Positions 1-14,301 of a DNA stretch of 64,000 nt are shown one piece after another. Source of the stretch: Hirudinaria manillensis (taxonomy: Eukaryota > Annelida > Clitellata > Hirudinida > Hirudinidae); contig CM067529.1 of assembly GCA_034509925.1 (NCBI GenBank), positions 6,735,501-6,799,500 on the forward strand, read 5' to 3'. The first letter of the stretch is position 1. The number at the start of each line of letters is the position of its first letter. Under the pieces are notes generated by a model that searched no databases, was not told where the DNA came from, and saw nothing but the letters and a program-made list of their open reading frames with translations. A program made the position numbers and the translations under genes.

Positions 1-421
1 TCCAAATTTTAATTTGCTTTTGGGCACTGACCAGACATATATTGTTTTGGAATGGTGGTGCCACCAAAATTATCTTCAAAATAATGCATTGCTTAGAATA
101 AAGTAGCCAGTAAAGTAAATACATTGTGCACACAAAAGCTACAAATTTTCGAGTACAGTCAAATATTATTCCTCCTGCTCTTGGTTGGAGGTTATAATCT
201 AATTGAAATTGCTTAAATTCCTCAAAGAAAAACTTCAAGAACTTCTTAATCAGGGGGACACCTTGAATCATTCCAAACAGATTGTTGGTAAATTCTCTTT
301 CACTCATCTTTTCTGTCTTTATATCATCCTTATACATCCAATGTAATGCCTGAGCCACTTCAAATGGCACATATTTATGTGAATATGGTTGTCTGAAGAA
401 GCTATCTATCTCTTGTCTTTA
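1..421 (-). CDS. Possible partial exon of an unidentified gene, running off the left edge
   Basis: Read on the minus strand, one frame stays open from about 421 to the window edge (roughly 140 codons). That is long for DNA this rich in A+T. A plausible acceptor (pyrimidine-rich, ending AAAG) lies at its upstream end. The translation includes the stretches HKYVPFEVAQALHWMYKDD and PLIKKFLKFFFEEFKQF. One hydrophobic run (FVAFVCTMYLLYWLL) could be a membrane segment or could be intronic read-through, because a GTAGCT donor lies just before it. I do not recognise the family. Function is not assignable. Confidence 0.33.
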
Positions 422-719
422 AAACAAAAACTTTAAATTTTGAAGATCTCCCTCAAGATAATAGAAACAACAAATTCATAATTTTATGTGGCTTTCTTCG
501 TTTTCGAGATCAAATTATATATATTTTTTTATGTGTCTTGTCAGTAGGATTGCACTCGTCCAGTTTGAGATCTAGAAAGAATGTAGGTCAGCTTTAAAGG
601 TATGGCCACTTCTAAATGAAGCAGAGCCACTTTAAACTGCATTACGTTATTCACTCTTATATTCTGTGGATTCTATATATTGTTCTGCAATAACTGCCTT
701 ATCAAGTAACAAACTGAAT

Positions 720-2745
720 CGTTTTTATTTACAAAAAAGTGGTGTATTAAGGTTACAGTTTAGATATTAACTTCGTCGCTGTCATTTGCGTCTTGGGGTC
801 CTGATTGTATGATATTGGTGATGATATTGGCGATGATTATTGGCCGTTCTTCTGGTTATTATTATTGGTGTTCTATTCTAATTTATCTTGGGTTCAGTCC
901 TTGAGGACTTTGATTGGTGGTGTATGTGGCCATTATATATGAGGTGTGAGTGCATGATGTTGCTACTCACAACCTTTTTCGACAGCTCCGTGGCCTGCCT
1001 GCCACGGATTCCCAGGGCTTTAAAAGACGTGAGGTTTTCGTCGTCGAAGGAGCCGAGTGCTCCAAATACGACTGCACCTACGTGGACGTGAAAGCCAATG
1101 GGCCTCAGTTCCTGGGCCACTCCCTGGTACTTTGCAAACTTCTCCATTCTTCCCCTCACCAGCTCATCCGCGTCGTTGTCGAATGGGCATTTTACATCTA
1201 TAATTACTGCCGTTTTGCTGGAAGGGTTGAACGAGACTATGTCGGGATGGAGGGGGGACAGGGTCAGGGGGACCTGTTGGTTCAGACGTAGGTTGGTGGT
1301 CGGTATTAATTTCACAATCTTGTCTACGATAGCGTTATGACGGATTGTTGCCTGTGCTAGGTTCAGTTTGCACCCGCACAGAATGTGGGACAACGTTTCG
1401 TTGTCCGCCCCGCATCTGCGACAACTGTGGTCGCCTTTAACCCAGGGTTGGCCTTTATTAGCTAGTATGTTTATCCTTGCCTTGTGGATAAATCTCCAGT
1501 CGGCAAAGGAGCAGTGCGTACCTTTAAGAATGAAGTGGTTGCTGAGGGCCGATTGAGAAGCACACCTGGATACTGCTCATGGCTTCTTTTTTCGTGGAGC
1601 TTGCTCAGGAAGTCCTTTCTGACCTCTTTCTTCAGTCGGGCCTCAGCTTGGAAGAATGGGATGGGGTGGCCTCCCATTTGTAAGAAGGGGGTATCGACGC
1701 CCAGGCGAACTTTACCCTTTTCCTGAGTTCAACGGTGGATATTCGAACTCTGGCAAAGAAGGTGGAATGGCCGTTGGAAGGGAGGCCGAGGTTGCCTTCC
1801 ATTGATCCGTTAAGAAAATAGGCGAGCTCTGTGTTGTTGGTGGGTCGCTTGGCACGTGAGGACAAGACGGTGGTGAGTGAGTTGCGGGCCAATTCCCTAA
1901 TAGCTGGGTCTTTGTTATTAAGGAATTTGTGGGCCTGCACCACCGTGGCTATGTCTGCCATTTGTCTCGTTGGGAGAAGGCTGAGGCCACCCTCACTGAG
2001 TGATGTAAAGAGGCTCACAGCTAGCTCTGGCCTTGGGAAGCCAAGTCCATTTCTTAGCTATTTCTGTGAGCTTTTTGTCAAAGGCTTTAAGCTCTTTCTT
2101 ATAGACTTACCCAGACTTAAGGATGTAGTTGAATCTGGGTATTTGTGGCCTGTATTTTTTGCCACGGTGCAAGTAGCGAACCCTCGAGTTTGTCAATATC
2201 AGAGCTCATTTCTTTGAGGGTTTGCGTTATGGAAAGGAAGGGTTGGTGGCCCGTTGGCCGTCCTAAGTAGGAGTAGTATTCCTCCTCTTTTAGGGCTGGG
2301 GGGCACCTCCCTGGATGGTGAAGGATGTGTCTAGAACCGCGGCCTTGCTCAGGTGAAAGGTTGCACACTTGGTCGGGTTGAAAGAGAGACCTAGGGTGGA
2401 TGCGGAGTCACCTACCTGGAGTAACAAAAGCTGCAGATGTTCTTGGTTGTTCGAGGTGAGAACCAAGTCATCTGCATGTGCTAGGATAGAGTGGTGATGG
2501 TTAAAGAGGGGGTATCCGTGGGATTGGGACAAGGCTGGCGCTTCCTTGACTAGCGAGTTATGTTGACTAGCGCAATGTTGAAGATCAACGGGAAGAGGGG
2601 GCAGCCTTGTTTTAAGCCAGTGGAGATAGGGAGTTGGGGGGAGGGTCCCTCTGCTGTGGTAAAGGCAGTGGAGGATTCCCTGTAGAGCTCCCAGATCATG
2701 GATTGTGTTTTGACATTGAAATGTTGACCTAATTTTGATTGTAAC
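720..2745 (-). mobile_element. R2-like non-LTR retrotransposon, 5'-truncated and broken
   Basis: Minus-strand fragments in shifting frames line up in the order of an R2-clade ORF. First come reverse transcriptase motifs (STGLKQGCPLFPLIFN near 2600, AHADDLVL near 2470). A linker follows. The C-terminal domain has a zinc knuckle of the form CRRCG...H....C near 1400, RHN near 1330, and the restriction-like endonuclease signature PDIVSF...IIDVKCPF near 1200-1230. A stop and frameshift follow the first reverse transcriptase motif at about 2560, and more frameshifts separate the later pieces. The element is dead. Its upstream end is abrupt inside the reverse transcriptase domain near 2745, as expected of 5' truncation during target-primed integration. 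The 3' end probably lies near 720. Restriction-like endonuclease LINEs (R2, NeSL, CRE groups) share this layout; I cannot choose the exact clade. Confidence 0.85.
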
Positions 2746-2936
2746 TTAAACTCTGTGATTGGATCTGTCTCTTGCTCTATGGTCTCGCAATAATCAGTCA
2801 GTAAATAAAGTGCTTACTTTTCCTGCCTTTGCAAATGAGACTGGAGGCTCTCATACTGAATTTATTTATGGACATTAATTAGTAGGTAAGCAGACAACTC
2901 AAGATTCAGAAAATTTGATATTATTTGTCTTTTTAC

Positions 2937-3345
2937 CAAAATAAAACTGTCAGCAATGGTGATGACCATTGGCTGGATGATGGCCTGATGATGCCCAGCA
3001 TGTGGTCAAATTCAGCCTTGGCAATCTTCAGCTTGCTTGGGCAGTTTCCATGGTTTGGCAAAAACTTGTGAGCTGTCTGTTTCTATATGTTGTCTCACCT
3101 GATGTTTGATGTCATCATTGAAATTTGCTGGTTTACCTAGGTTACTTCTTGATGAGTTTTGTGACCACTTACGGATGCCTTCGGTGGGTATATATCGTTG
3201 CTGGCATAGACATAGAAATTGATCCCACAACTGTTAATGATGTTGAATTGTTGATCAGCCTTCTACTTGCCATGTCTACTCATGATAGCTTGCTGTACAT
3301 CTGCTATCGAGAAAACCCAACAAAAGTCCTTGCATAAACCCAGAC
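2937..3345 (-). mobile_element. Gypsy-type LTR retrotransposon pol fragment, decayed
   Basis: Minus-strand pieces match the protease to reverse transcriptase join of Ty3/Gypsy pol. Near 3320 is a FCWVFSIADV-like stretch as in the protease tail. Near 3080 is HQVRQHIETDSSQVFAKPWK, the usual lead-in to the reverse transcriptase. Near 2960 is KAEFDHMLGIIRPSSSQWSS, the conserved start of the polymerase domain. Frames shift between pieces and stop codons interrupt them. No LTRs were seen on either side, so only an internal fragment remains. Confidence 0.75.
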
Positions 3346-3795
3346 GTAACAATTTTTGTCCATAAGTGTTGGCTGCCTGAAGTGTGAACAGTGATGGCCC
3401 AATGAACTAAATACTTCAAATGAATCATGAAACTATTCTCTGTAATTTGTATATTTTAAATTTTCTTGTAACTCCATCTATTTAGTTCATGTGACCCAAA
3501 TGCCATGGCCCATTCCTTTGCGTTGAATCAACTTGGAAGTCAAAACACTGATAATGGCCATTATTCAAATAGTTTAAATTTCAAATCTTAATATCCCGCA
3601 TATATAAGTGACCATTGCAAAGGAAACTTTTACTTTTTTCTACTTGGAATCTTGAGACTTTTCTTTTGAGTGATATATATTTCTGCAATATAACTTTGCA
3701 TTTTTCTCTGATATGGAGATGCTTGTAATCTTCAGAGTTTTCCTCGCAGCACATAAACTTGGCACAAATGCTGCTTAAAAATAAGTTTCCAACAA
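3346..3795. other. Intergenic, nothing recognised
   Basis: A+T-rich sequence between two transposon relics. I see no coding, RNA or repeat structure in it. Confidence 0.6.
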
Positions 3796-4270
3796 ATGGA
3801 GGGTAGAAGGTTTTATTTTACATGGTTATTCAATTTCAATTTTATTTCCAGCCTCTATCATGCCGACATCATAAGCGCAGTATCTCTGACACTGCTTCAT
3901 CACAACTTCAATGCTGAACTTCCCTCGGGTGAATTTGTTCAAATTTTGTACGTTGGTTCACATTGGGTCACCATCTCCAATATCAATTGCAGGCTGGACG
4001 AGGTGTGTTAAATTTTGCTATCAACGAACAAGCTCAAAGGTCCATAGCTTATAAGGCTAGAAATTGTATTCGAGACAAGGAACCAAAAATTATCTGGGGG
4101 GGGGGGTCAGCAGCAAATTGGTTTTGATGACTTCAGCCCTATAGCCATTGCCTATGCATATTCATTTTGACCCTAGAGGCTGCAGTTACATCCAGGAAGA
4201 TCTGAGGAAGGTCAAAGTGAGGTTCTTCAAAGAAGAGGAGATAGACACACCGATCATGAGAATGAATGTA
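3796..4270 (+). pseudogene. Relic of a transposon-encoded Ulp1-like (C48) cysteine protease
   Basis: Two plus-strand pieces resemble the C48 domain carried by many animal transposons. The first, up to the stop at 4009, ends GEFVQILYVGSHWVTISNI, with the HW that supplies the catalytic histidine. The second, about 4110-4260 in another frame, reads QQIGFDDFSPIAIAYAYSF and then DPRGCSYIQEDLRKV. In this family that segment carries the Q...DCGLFAIA motif, and here the catalytic Cys position has become Phe-Ser. A poly-G run at 4097-4106 lies between the pieces. It is non-functional and short. It differs in sequence from the Ulp1 element at 24.5-26.3 kb. Confidence 0.6.
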
Positions 4271-7200
4271 ACAATTTTGATAGCACTTGATTTAACCAAT
4301 CTCATTTAAACTAAGGGATCATCCAAACTATGGGTTTGTTTATGTCGAGTTGTGGTTCCACAGGGTCCTGCCAATGTTTAACCCATGAAGTTAAGGACAT
4401 ATTTCAGGTCGGGGGAAATAATTAAAAGACATTTCCTTGTATTTTTAAGAATTGATTGGGTTAATGCTTTCCAGGACTTGTTGCTGAGGGATGATTAATG
4501 AAAGTGATGGAACATTCCATGGAATTTTGATTGGTCAAAATTTAAAAGTTTTTCCTTTTCAGAGATATTTTATTGATTTTGTGCTATTAACTTATTCACT
4601 GATATTTTTATTCGATGAAAGGGTTCAGAGCACTTTGGTTTGCCCGTGTTGACCTTTTTTTAAAATGATTTAGCCCCCTTTACTCGGAACTATCTATTTA
4701 AATTTAAAATAAAATAGTCTATCCGATTAGATAGCACCGAAGACAGTTTTCCTTATCCTACAGTAATCACAAAATATTGGATTTAATCCCCAATCTCAAC
4801 AATCAATTCCATCCCCTTCAAAATTAGTTTTTTGTGAAGTATCCGTGGTTTCATGCACAAGAGTGAGCTGGACCATCAACACTGTTTATATTTTATTATC
4901 ATAAGAAAAGTGTGGTTTTCAATTTCAACTCCTCAACAAAAAGTAAAGTTCTTCCAAAGTTGGCTGAGAAACAATGAGCTTAATACTTTCATTATTCATG
5001 ATTAGTAATTACCAGTTGATTATCACCTCATCAATTTCTTCAACAGATCCTTTTCAAATATTTGTGATGTCATGAAAAGACTGTGAAAGGACTAAACGGA
5101 GACGGCTAGCTCGTTAATTAATTAAACAACGAAAAATTAGATTAACCAACCACGTCTCCATTATTACTATAACCAAAGCCAGCAGTTTAGTGTGACATTT
5201 CAATATGCATTGTTTGCTATGAAGCCTCATATAATTAGCAACAAGCCTTATCTAAATATCCATGGCTCATATTCTTCAGGAAGTCTCTCCATCTGAAGTT
5301 GGAAACACAGTAGAACTCAATTAGTAAACATAAAATAATTATTTGTATCTAATTATAATCATTGAAACATTAAATTTTAAAGTATTAATTTAAAGTTGTT
5401 TAAGGCAACTCATTAGCATTTCTTTGGTTATGTATTGTAGCATGTCCAATTTCTTATATTTAAATATTATTATTATATAGAATTATCATAATTTAAAGTT
5501 AATTTGAGCATACTATTATTAGATTTTTTGATCATATCAAATTTGTTTCCGTGACAAATGATTGCATATGATTTAAAATATATTTTCAGTGATTTGTTAC
5601 CTCCAACAAATCCCTTTATGAAAGCTTCTATGAGCTTGATTCTCTCATCATTAACATTTGACATAAATTAAGAGTAAAGCGAATCTATCCTCAAGCAAAT
5701 TGGTTTAAACACTGACGTCAACGAGGAAATGTAAGATTCCAGATGAAGATGTGAAAAGGTATAAAACATTAAATCAATGTGATGGTTTCTAAATTAGCAG
5801 CTATAGGCTTCGGGCATTTTTTTGGCATTTAGCCTGAGGGGTATTTCTCAGCTTATATATCGTCTCAGAGAGCTTTATGTTTGACTGTGATTAGGCAACA
5901 TTAACGTCAATGTAAAAAAGTAAAATTTCTAGCCATTATATCTTGGAATATGTGATAATCACGATAAAGATTATGTTCGAAGGGCCTGTTTTTATATTTT
6001 TCACTGGCAACTCGCACCGCTTTTCAACGCAAGGCACTCCATCTTGAAAGTGGGAAATAAAGATAGGCACCTTTAGGAAAAAATTGCATGTAATTTAACT
6101 GTAGAACTTGGAATATAGTAACTGCATAATTCCTTACCGCATTGTTATTTCACATATAGAATTTTATTCATCAAAATAAATGATTAAACGGATTAATGAC
6201 GGAAATGCAAATCAATTCAAATAATTAGATTTAATGTTGAATATTAATTGAAGACCGTTACCTGATCTGACAAACAAAAACATACTTTCCCAAAAAGTAT
6301 GAGAGCACTATAAATGAACCACGACATAGCTTTGTCGGCATTGGTATCTGCCGATATAAATTTATATGATTCACATTTAAGTCGCTTAATATTAAGTTTT
6401 TTAATAAATAAATTCACCAATTTGCATCAAAAAATCTGCATTAGGTTGGATTTCTGGCATCAAATCATCAATTTCAGAAAGGCTGGGATCGGAAAATCCA
6501 GGCAAGAGAGGACTGAAATAATTAAAATTATTTTTTTCATTTCAAATTGTCCTTAATGTGATAACTACTAGAAGTTTTGCTTAAATCTGTGCTTTTCCTT
6601 TACTTAACTAGTATCAGATTTTAAATTGAATCAACCTACCATAAACGTGTGCTATATCGGTTTCTGCTAATTCTTTCGGAGCATAAAATTTGTGAAACAC
6701 GCAATTTCCAATCGTAATTCTTTGCGAATTTAAAATCTAACATCTTCACAATTAACCCAATCGTGGATAAGTTTTCTAAGATACTTATTAATGGCTTTAC
6801 TTAATGCTTGGATTTCTATTGATATTCAATGTAGATTTCATTAAATTTATGTAACAAATCACATGAGTTAGAGATTGTATTGGTTACAATTTTCTTGTAT
6901 TTTAATCTCCTCGGATATTTTAAAAGAGCCTTTTAATGTAAAATTATTTTCTTTTAATAATCAATAAAAAATTAATATTTAACTATGTCGTTAAATCTAC
7001 TAATAGTGGAACTGATTACACGCGGCACTATATCGTAGTAGTTAGCAATTACGTGATAAGTGTCTCCTGATTTACAAAAAAAAAACTTATAAGTAAAGAA
7101 AGTTAATACAAGCAAAGCTTAACCTAAAGCGTCTCTGTGATTCCTTGTCATCTTAGTTTGAGTATTTTCGCATCCTTTGTATAAGTTGATGAGACAAAGA

Positions 7201-8640
7201 TGCTTTTGAACATTTATCAATTTTATAAATTAATGTATTATAAATAAATGCAATGATTTTCGTTCAACGTTTATTAAATGCTTTCTTGTTAGATTTCAAG
7301 AAAATTATAAACTCGCTTTATGCAACATCCAGTATCCACGAGCGAATTTTCGCTGGATAAATTTAGTTTTCATCATAACAATTGTTATCTACTTATCTTA
7401 ATCAGGTGTAGTGAAGAATCCAAGCACATTAACCTCCACCATCCAAGATTTGGAGAAAGGGCTTTGAAAATGATTTGGGAACGCCAGAGATGGAGGAGCT
7501 GGGAGTCAAAAGAGAATGTCGATGAATGAATGATTTTTGTAAATAAACATTTTATAAGTATAGTTCATTAGTTAATAGTTGTGGCTGGGATTAGGCTGGG
7601 TAGCCCGGGTTTAATGTCTGATATTTTTAAGTGGAGACGATTTTTCGCGATAATATTTGACAAAATTATTTTACAAAACCCAAATTTAGATATATTTTAT
7701 TTGATACAAAAATTGCAGTTAATGTGAAAATTTACATCATGTGTAGCTGCCTTTCCGATGCCGGTGAAAAAATTCCATTATAAAACATAACGAATTGGTA
7801 TATAATTAGCTTTATCGAAGATGAAGCTATAGATTCATGTAATTTCTAGTCCTAAGAGTTGGATATGAATATAACATTCAGTTTAATTTGAGGTGGAGCT
7901 TTCGAGTACTTAGTTAGATCCTGGCCTTTAATGATTGGCCAAACTACTTGAACTTTACTTTAATGATTAAAAAGAATGCCAAACTACTTGAAAGTTCAAT
8001 TACATGTGGAATACTCTGTAGAAGCTAAATCGGTTTGTACGATCATACAAACATTGCTACTTTTTGAAAGGATTTATTATAACCTTTTATTATAATGAAT
8101 CTTTGAAAACAGATTCAATCACTAGCTTAGTCGGAGGAAGCGTCCCTCATTTCAGCCAATTTACTTCTTAAGTGACTGATTTTGCTGATGTAAGTAATAT
8201 TTGCCCCATCTAAGCCAATTTTGAAATACTTCAAATTCAGTTCTGCTAAGTTGAGTGGCACGTGACCTCTACTCCACGATGACTATTACAGACCATAATG
8301 TGCATAAGTGTTTGTTAAAGATAATTACCACTTACCATTTAAAACATCATAAAATGATTGTCCTTTCACTATCCTTCTGAATTAATTGTTCCAATAAATT
8401 ATACTGACCAAACCAATTGAACACGACGCTTCATGGAAGCCAAGCCAAACATGTTGGTAACATTTTAGCAAGCATTTCTAATAAGGGAATGTTGGAAAAG
8501 TGACAGATAAAAGACAATTCATGGACGGAAATCTTTTGTAATAACCCATTCAGACCTAATCTTATCCTAACCCCATTTTACTTCGTTACTCTTGAAATCT
8601 TTGCCAAAAAGATAAAACTTGAGCCAGTAAGTTGTCTTTC
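4271..8640. other. Gene-poor intergenic DNA; only weak open segments
   Basis: A+T-rich with scattered short open segments. Five minus-strand segments between about 6286 and 7066 have splice-like borders and unusual composition (see the findings), but no coherent gene model survives checking. No RNA gene, array or intact transposon was recognised. Confidence 0.5.
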
Positions 8641-9745
8641 GCCCGTTACTTACCCAGGTACTCAGATAATAAGGGCTTCCACCTCATCGAAACCGACTAA
8701 AATATATTTTGCATTTTCAATATGTCACACTGATATCAATTTGTTTTAATTATGACTTATAATTTCATAAAGATTTCAAAATACTTTTAAGTAGCAATTA
8801 AGGAAAGACGAAGAAAAACGTGACTTCATTGATGATTCACGTAATTTGGAGGCCTGGAACGTTTAAATTGCTTTAAATAATTAACGAACTAAATCACTTT
8901 TTCAGTAAGCTTTATAAATAATTGTATTAGTAGTCAAAATTAAAAAGATTGTACTTTAGAATCACCTGCATCCTATATCAAGTCACATGATTATAGCGTA
9001 AGTTGAGTGTAAGTCCTTGTTGCTCATAGTCATAAGGACAGTTGGTTAAATAGGGTTGTTTTCTTGAGTTTGGGTTAAATCTGCGGGAAAAGGTATCTGA
9101 ATCTTAAAGCATTTGTTCGAATATTAAATTGGAATTCGGAAATTGCTTTACTTTTCACGTCTCGTACCAATTGTTATTTTCGAATTGTGCATTGTGTCAG
9201 AAATAAATCAAGATGAGTTAGGGGGTCGAGAACAAAAAAAATGAGTTAAATAGGTCGTCATTTCGTAATCAAGCTTTAAAATTCTTGGCTTAATCCCAAA
9301 GAGTGTGATTGCTTTCATGTTCTTTCCTTAGGAATTGTGTCAAAGAAGCATATCCTTCGGAGCTTATTGTGTATAAGTCTCATTTTTTGAGAACTTATAT
9401 TTTTTTTTATCAATCTTTCTAATGTGCAACAGTCTCACAACGAATCGTCTTTCATTTTCTGATTAGCTTTACAACCCAGTAATTGGCACTTATTAGCTGG
9501 GTAATTAGCCATGGAAAGTACTTACATGAAAGTGTGCACTGCGTTATGTAGTTATGAGTTATTTGTCTTTCTAGCTATATGACAATATTTGGTTTGAGAG
9601 CTGCTATTCATGTCTTAAGAAATATGTTTTTGCCTTGCTTACATTAATTGATTTGATTATTTTATTTTGCTTCTATCTGCTTTTATTTGACTTTGACAAA
9701 GTAATTAATGTGGTTTACAATGAAATTCCTTTATAGGGACCAAGC
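8640..9745 (+). repeat. Upstream flank shared by the cathepsin genes (copy A)
   Basis: This stretch aligns by eye with the DNA upstream of genes B (about 28300-29361) and C (about 33850-34937). Shared landmarks include GATATCAATTTGTTTTAATTA, GAGGCCTGGAACG, AATTGCTTTAAATAATTAACG and a TAG-GGAACAAGC-like segment just before the ATG. The three genes were therefore duplicated together with about 1 kb of 5' DNA. The AG immediately before the short leader in all three could be a 3' splice site for a 5' UTR intron. No upstream exon was identified. Confidence 0.7.
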
Positions 9746-13174
<3,429 letters not shown>

Positions 13175-13435
13175 GAATGCCTTTTGATATTTTCTGAAAG
13201 TTGGAATTGACATGCCCAACTCCTTGTAACCGCGATGTCTTTATTGTATGTTTCTAAAATACTATCTTATCAAAACTTTTATTGTGAAGAGAAGATGAAG
13301 AGCTTTCATGACTAATTGTTTGATTATGGCATGGCACTTTGAAACTATTTTGTAATGTTGTGAGGCTGTGAGCCATTTTTCAAGCAAAATGTTTTATGAA
13401 CTTTACTAATTGAAGCCAAATTGGCCTCGCTAAGC

Positions 13436-13441
13436 AATAAA
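13436..13441 (+). terminator. Poly(A) signal of cathepsin gene A
   Basis: AATAAA 262 nt after the stop codon, a normal spacing for a 3' UTR. Confidence 0.55.
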
Positions 13442-13499
13442 TTGTGCAGAAACACAAAATGACATTTGTTTTGGGGATGAGTTGGTGCAGTTACACCGA

Positions 13500-14260
13500 T
13501 TTAGGTAATATGATCAAGGTTAACAATTTATTAGTTAAAGTAGTAAAAAAAAAAAGTAGTAAAAAAAAGTAAAGATAAATTGGAAATGGAGGTGAAGCAG
13601 CCTCCCTGCAGAACTATTTGGTCTTCACAAATGACTGAAAAACAGTCATGTTGAGCCTGAAAATTCACACTTTGTGTCATAACTATCTTCCCGGGAGTTT
13701 GAAATCAGTCCCAGGCTTTTTCCAGTGATTCAAGTACAATTTTACTGCTCCAAGTACCTACTTTAAGAGATGGCACAATGCCAGGGATCTCAACAAGATT
13801 TGATCAAGTGCTATTCTGAACATAACATTGGTCACCCATCCAACTGAAATTAGTGCATGCTTAATGAATTCTCTAAGTATTTAAGTGAGTAATGACAGCC
13901 CAATTGATGATTCAGTGCACGTTTCCCTTATCAAAACTAATTCAACAACTGCTGCTAGAGCTAGTAAACACACCTGCATAATACCGAGGACGCTCTTGAT
14001 AATCACTCCACGGGTCACTCTTCTCTGAGTGAGCCCAAGACATTGCGGGATGAGTTTAGAAAGCAATATAAAGTCAATGATGTTGCAGTAATTATAACCC
14101 TCCTGACACACCAAACCTAGACTAGAAAATCTAATCACATGTGTACTAGTTGCTAATTTCTGAAGAAAAACCAAGCTGTATATATTACTTAGATGTATAA
14201 AAGCAAAAAAATTTGCATCCCACAACTCCTTTTACCATGACTTCAAAATCCAAGTAACAA
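13500..14260. other. Intergenic; long minus-strand open frame of doubtful origin
   Basis: On the minus strand 13881-14225 is open for 114 codons. The part LTQRRVTRGVIIKSVLGIM vaguely resembles the region after the reverse transcriptase in BEL/Pao elements, but the match is too weak to name. AATAAA on the minus strand at about 14262-14267 is the likely poly(A) signal of the PPIL2 gene to the right. Confidence 0.3.
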
Positions 14261-14301
14261 TTTTATTTAAAGTGTCCATGTCAATATTACTCAAGTTAAT
14301 C

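Noticed and set aside
13881-14225. 114-codon minus-strand frame as a gene
   Set aside because: No recognisable domain, hydrophobic composition and no splice or promoter context; at best a BEL/Pao-like relic.
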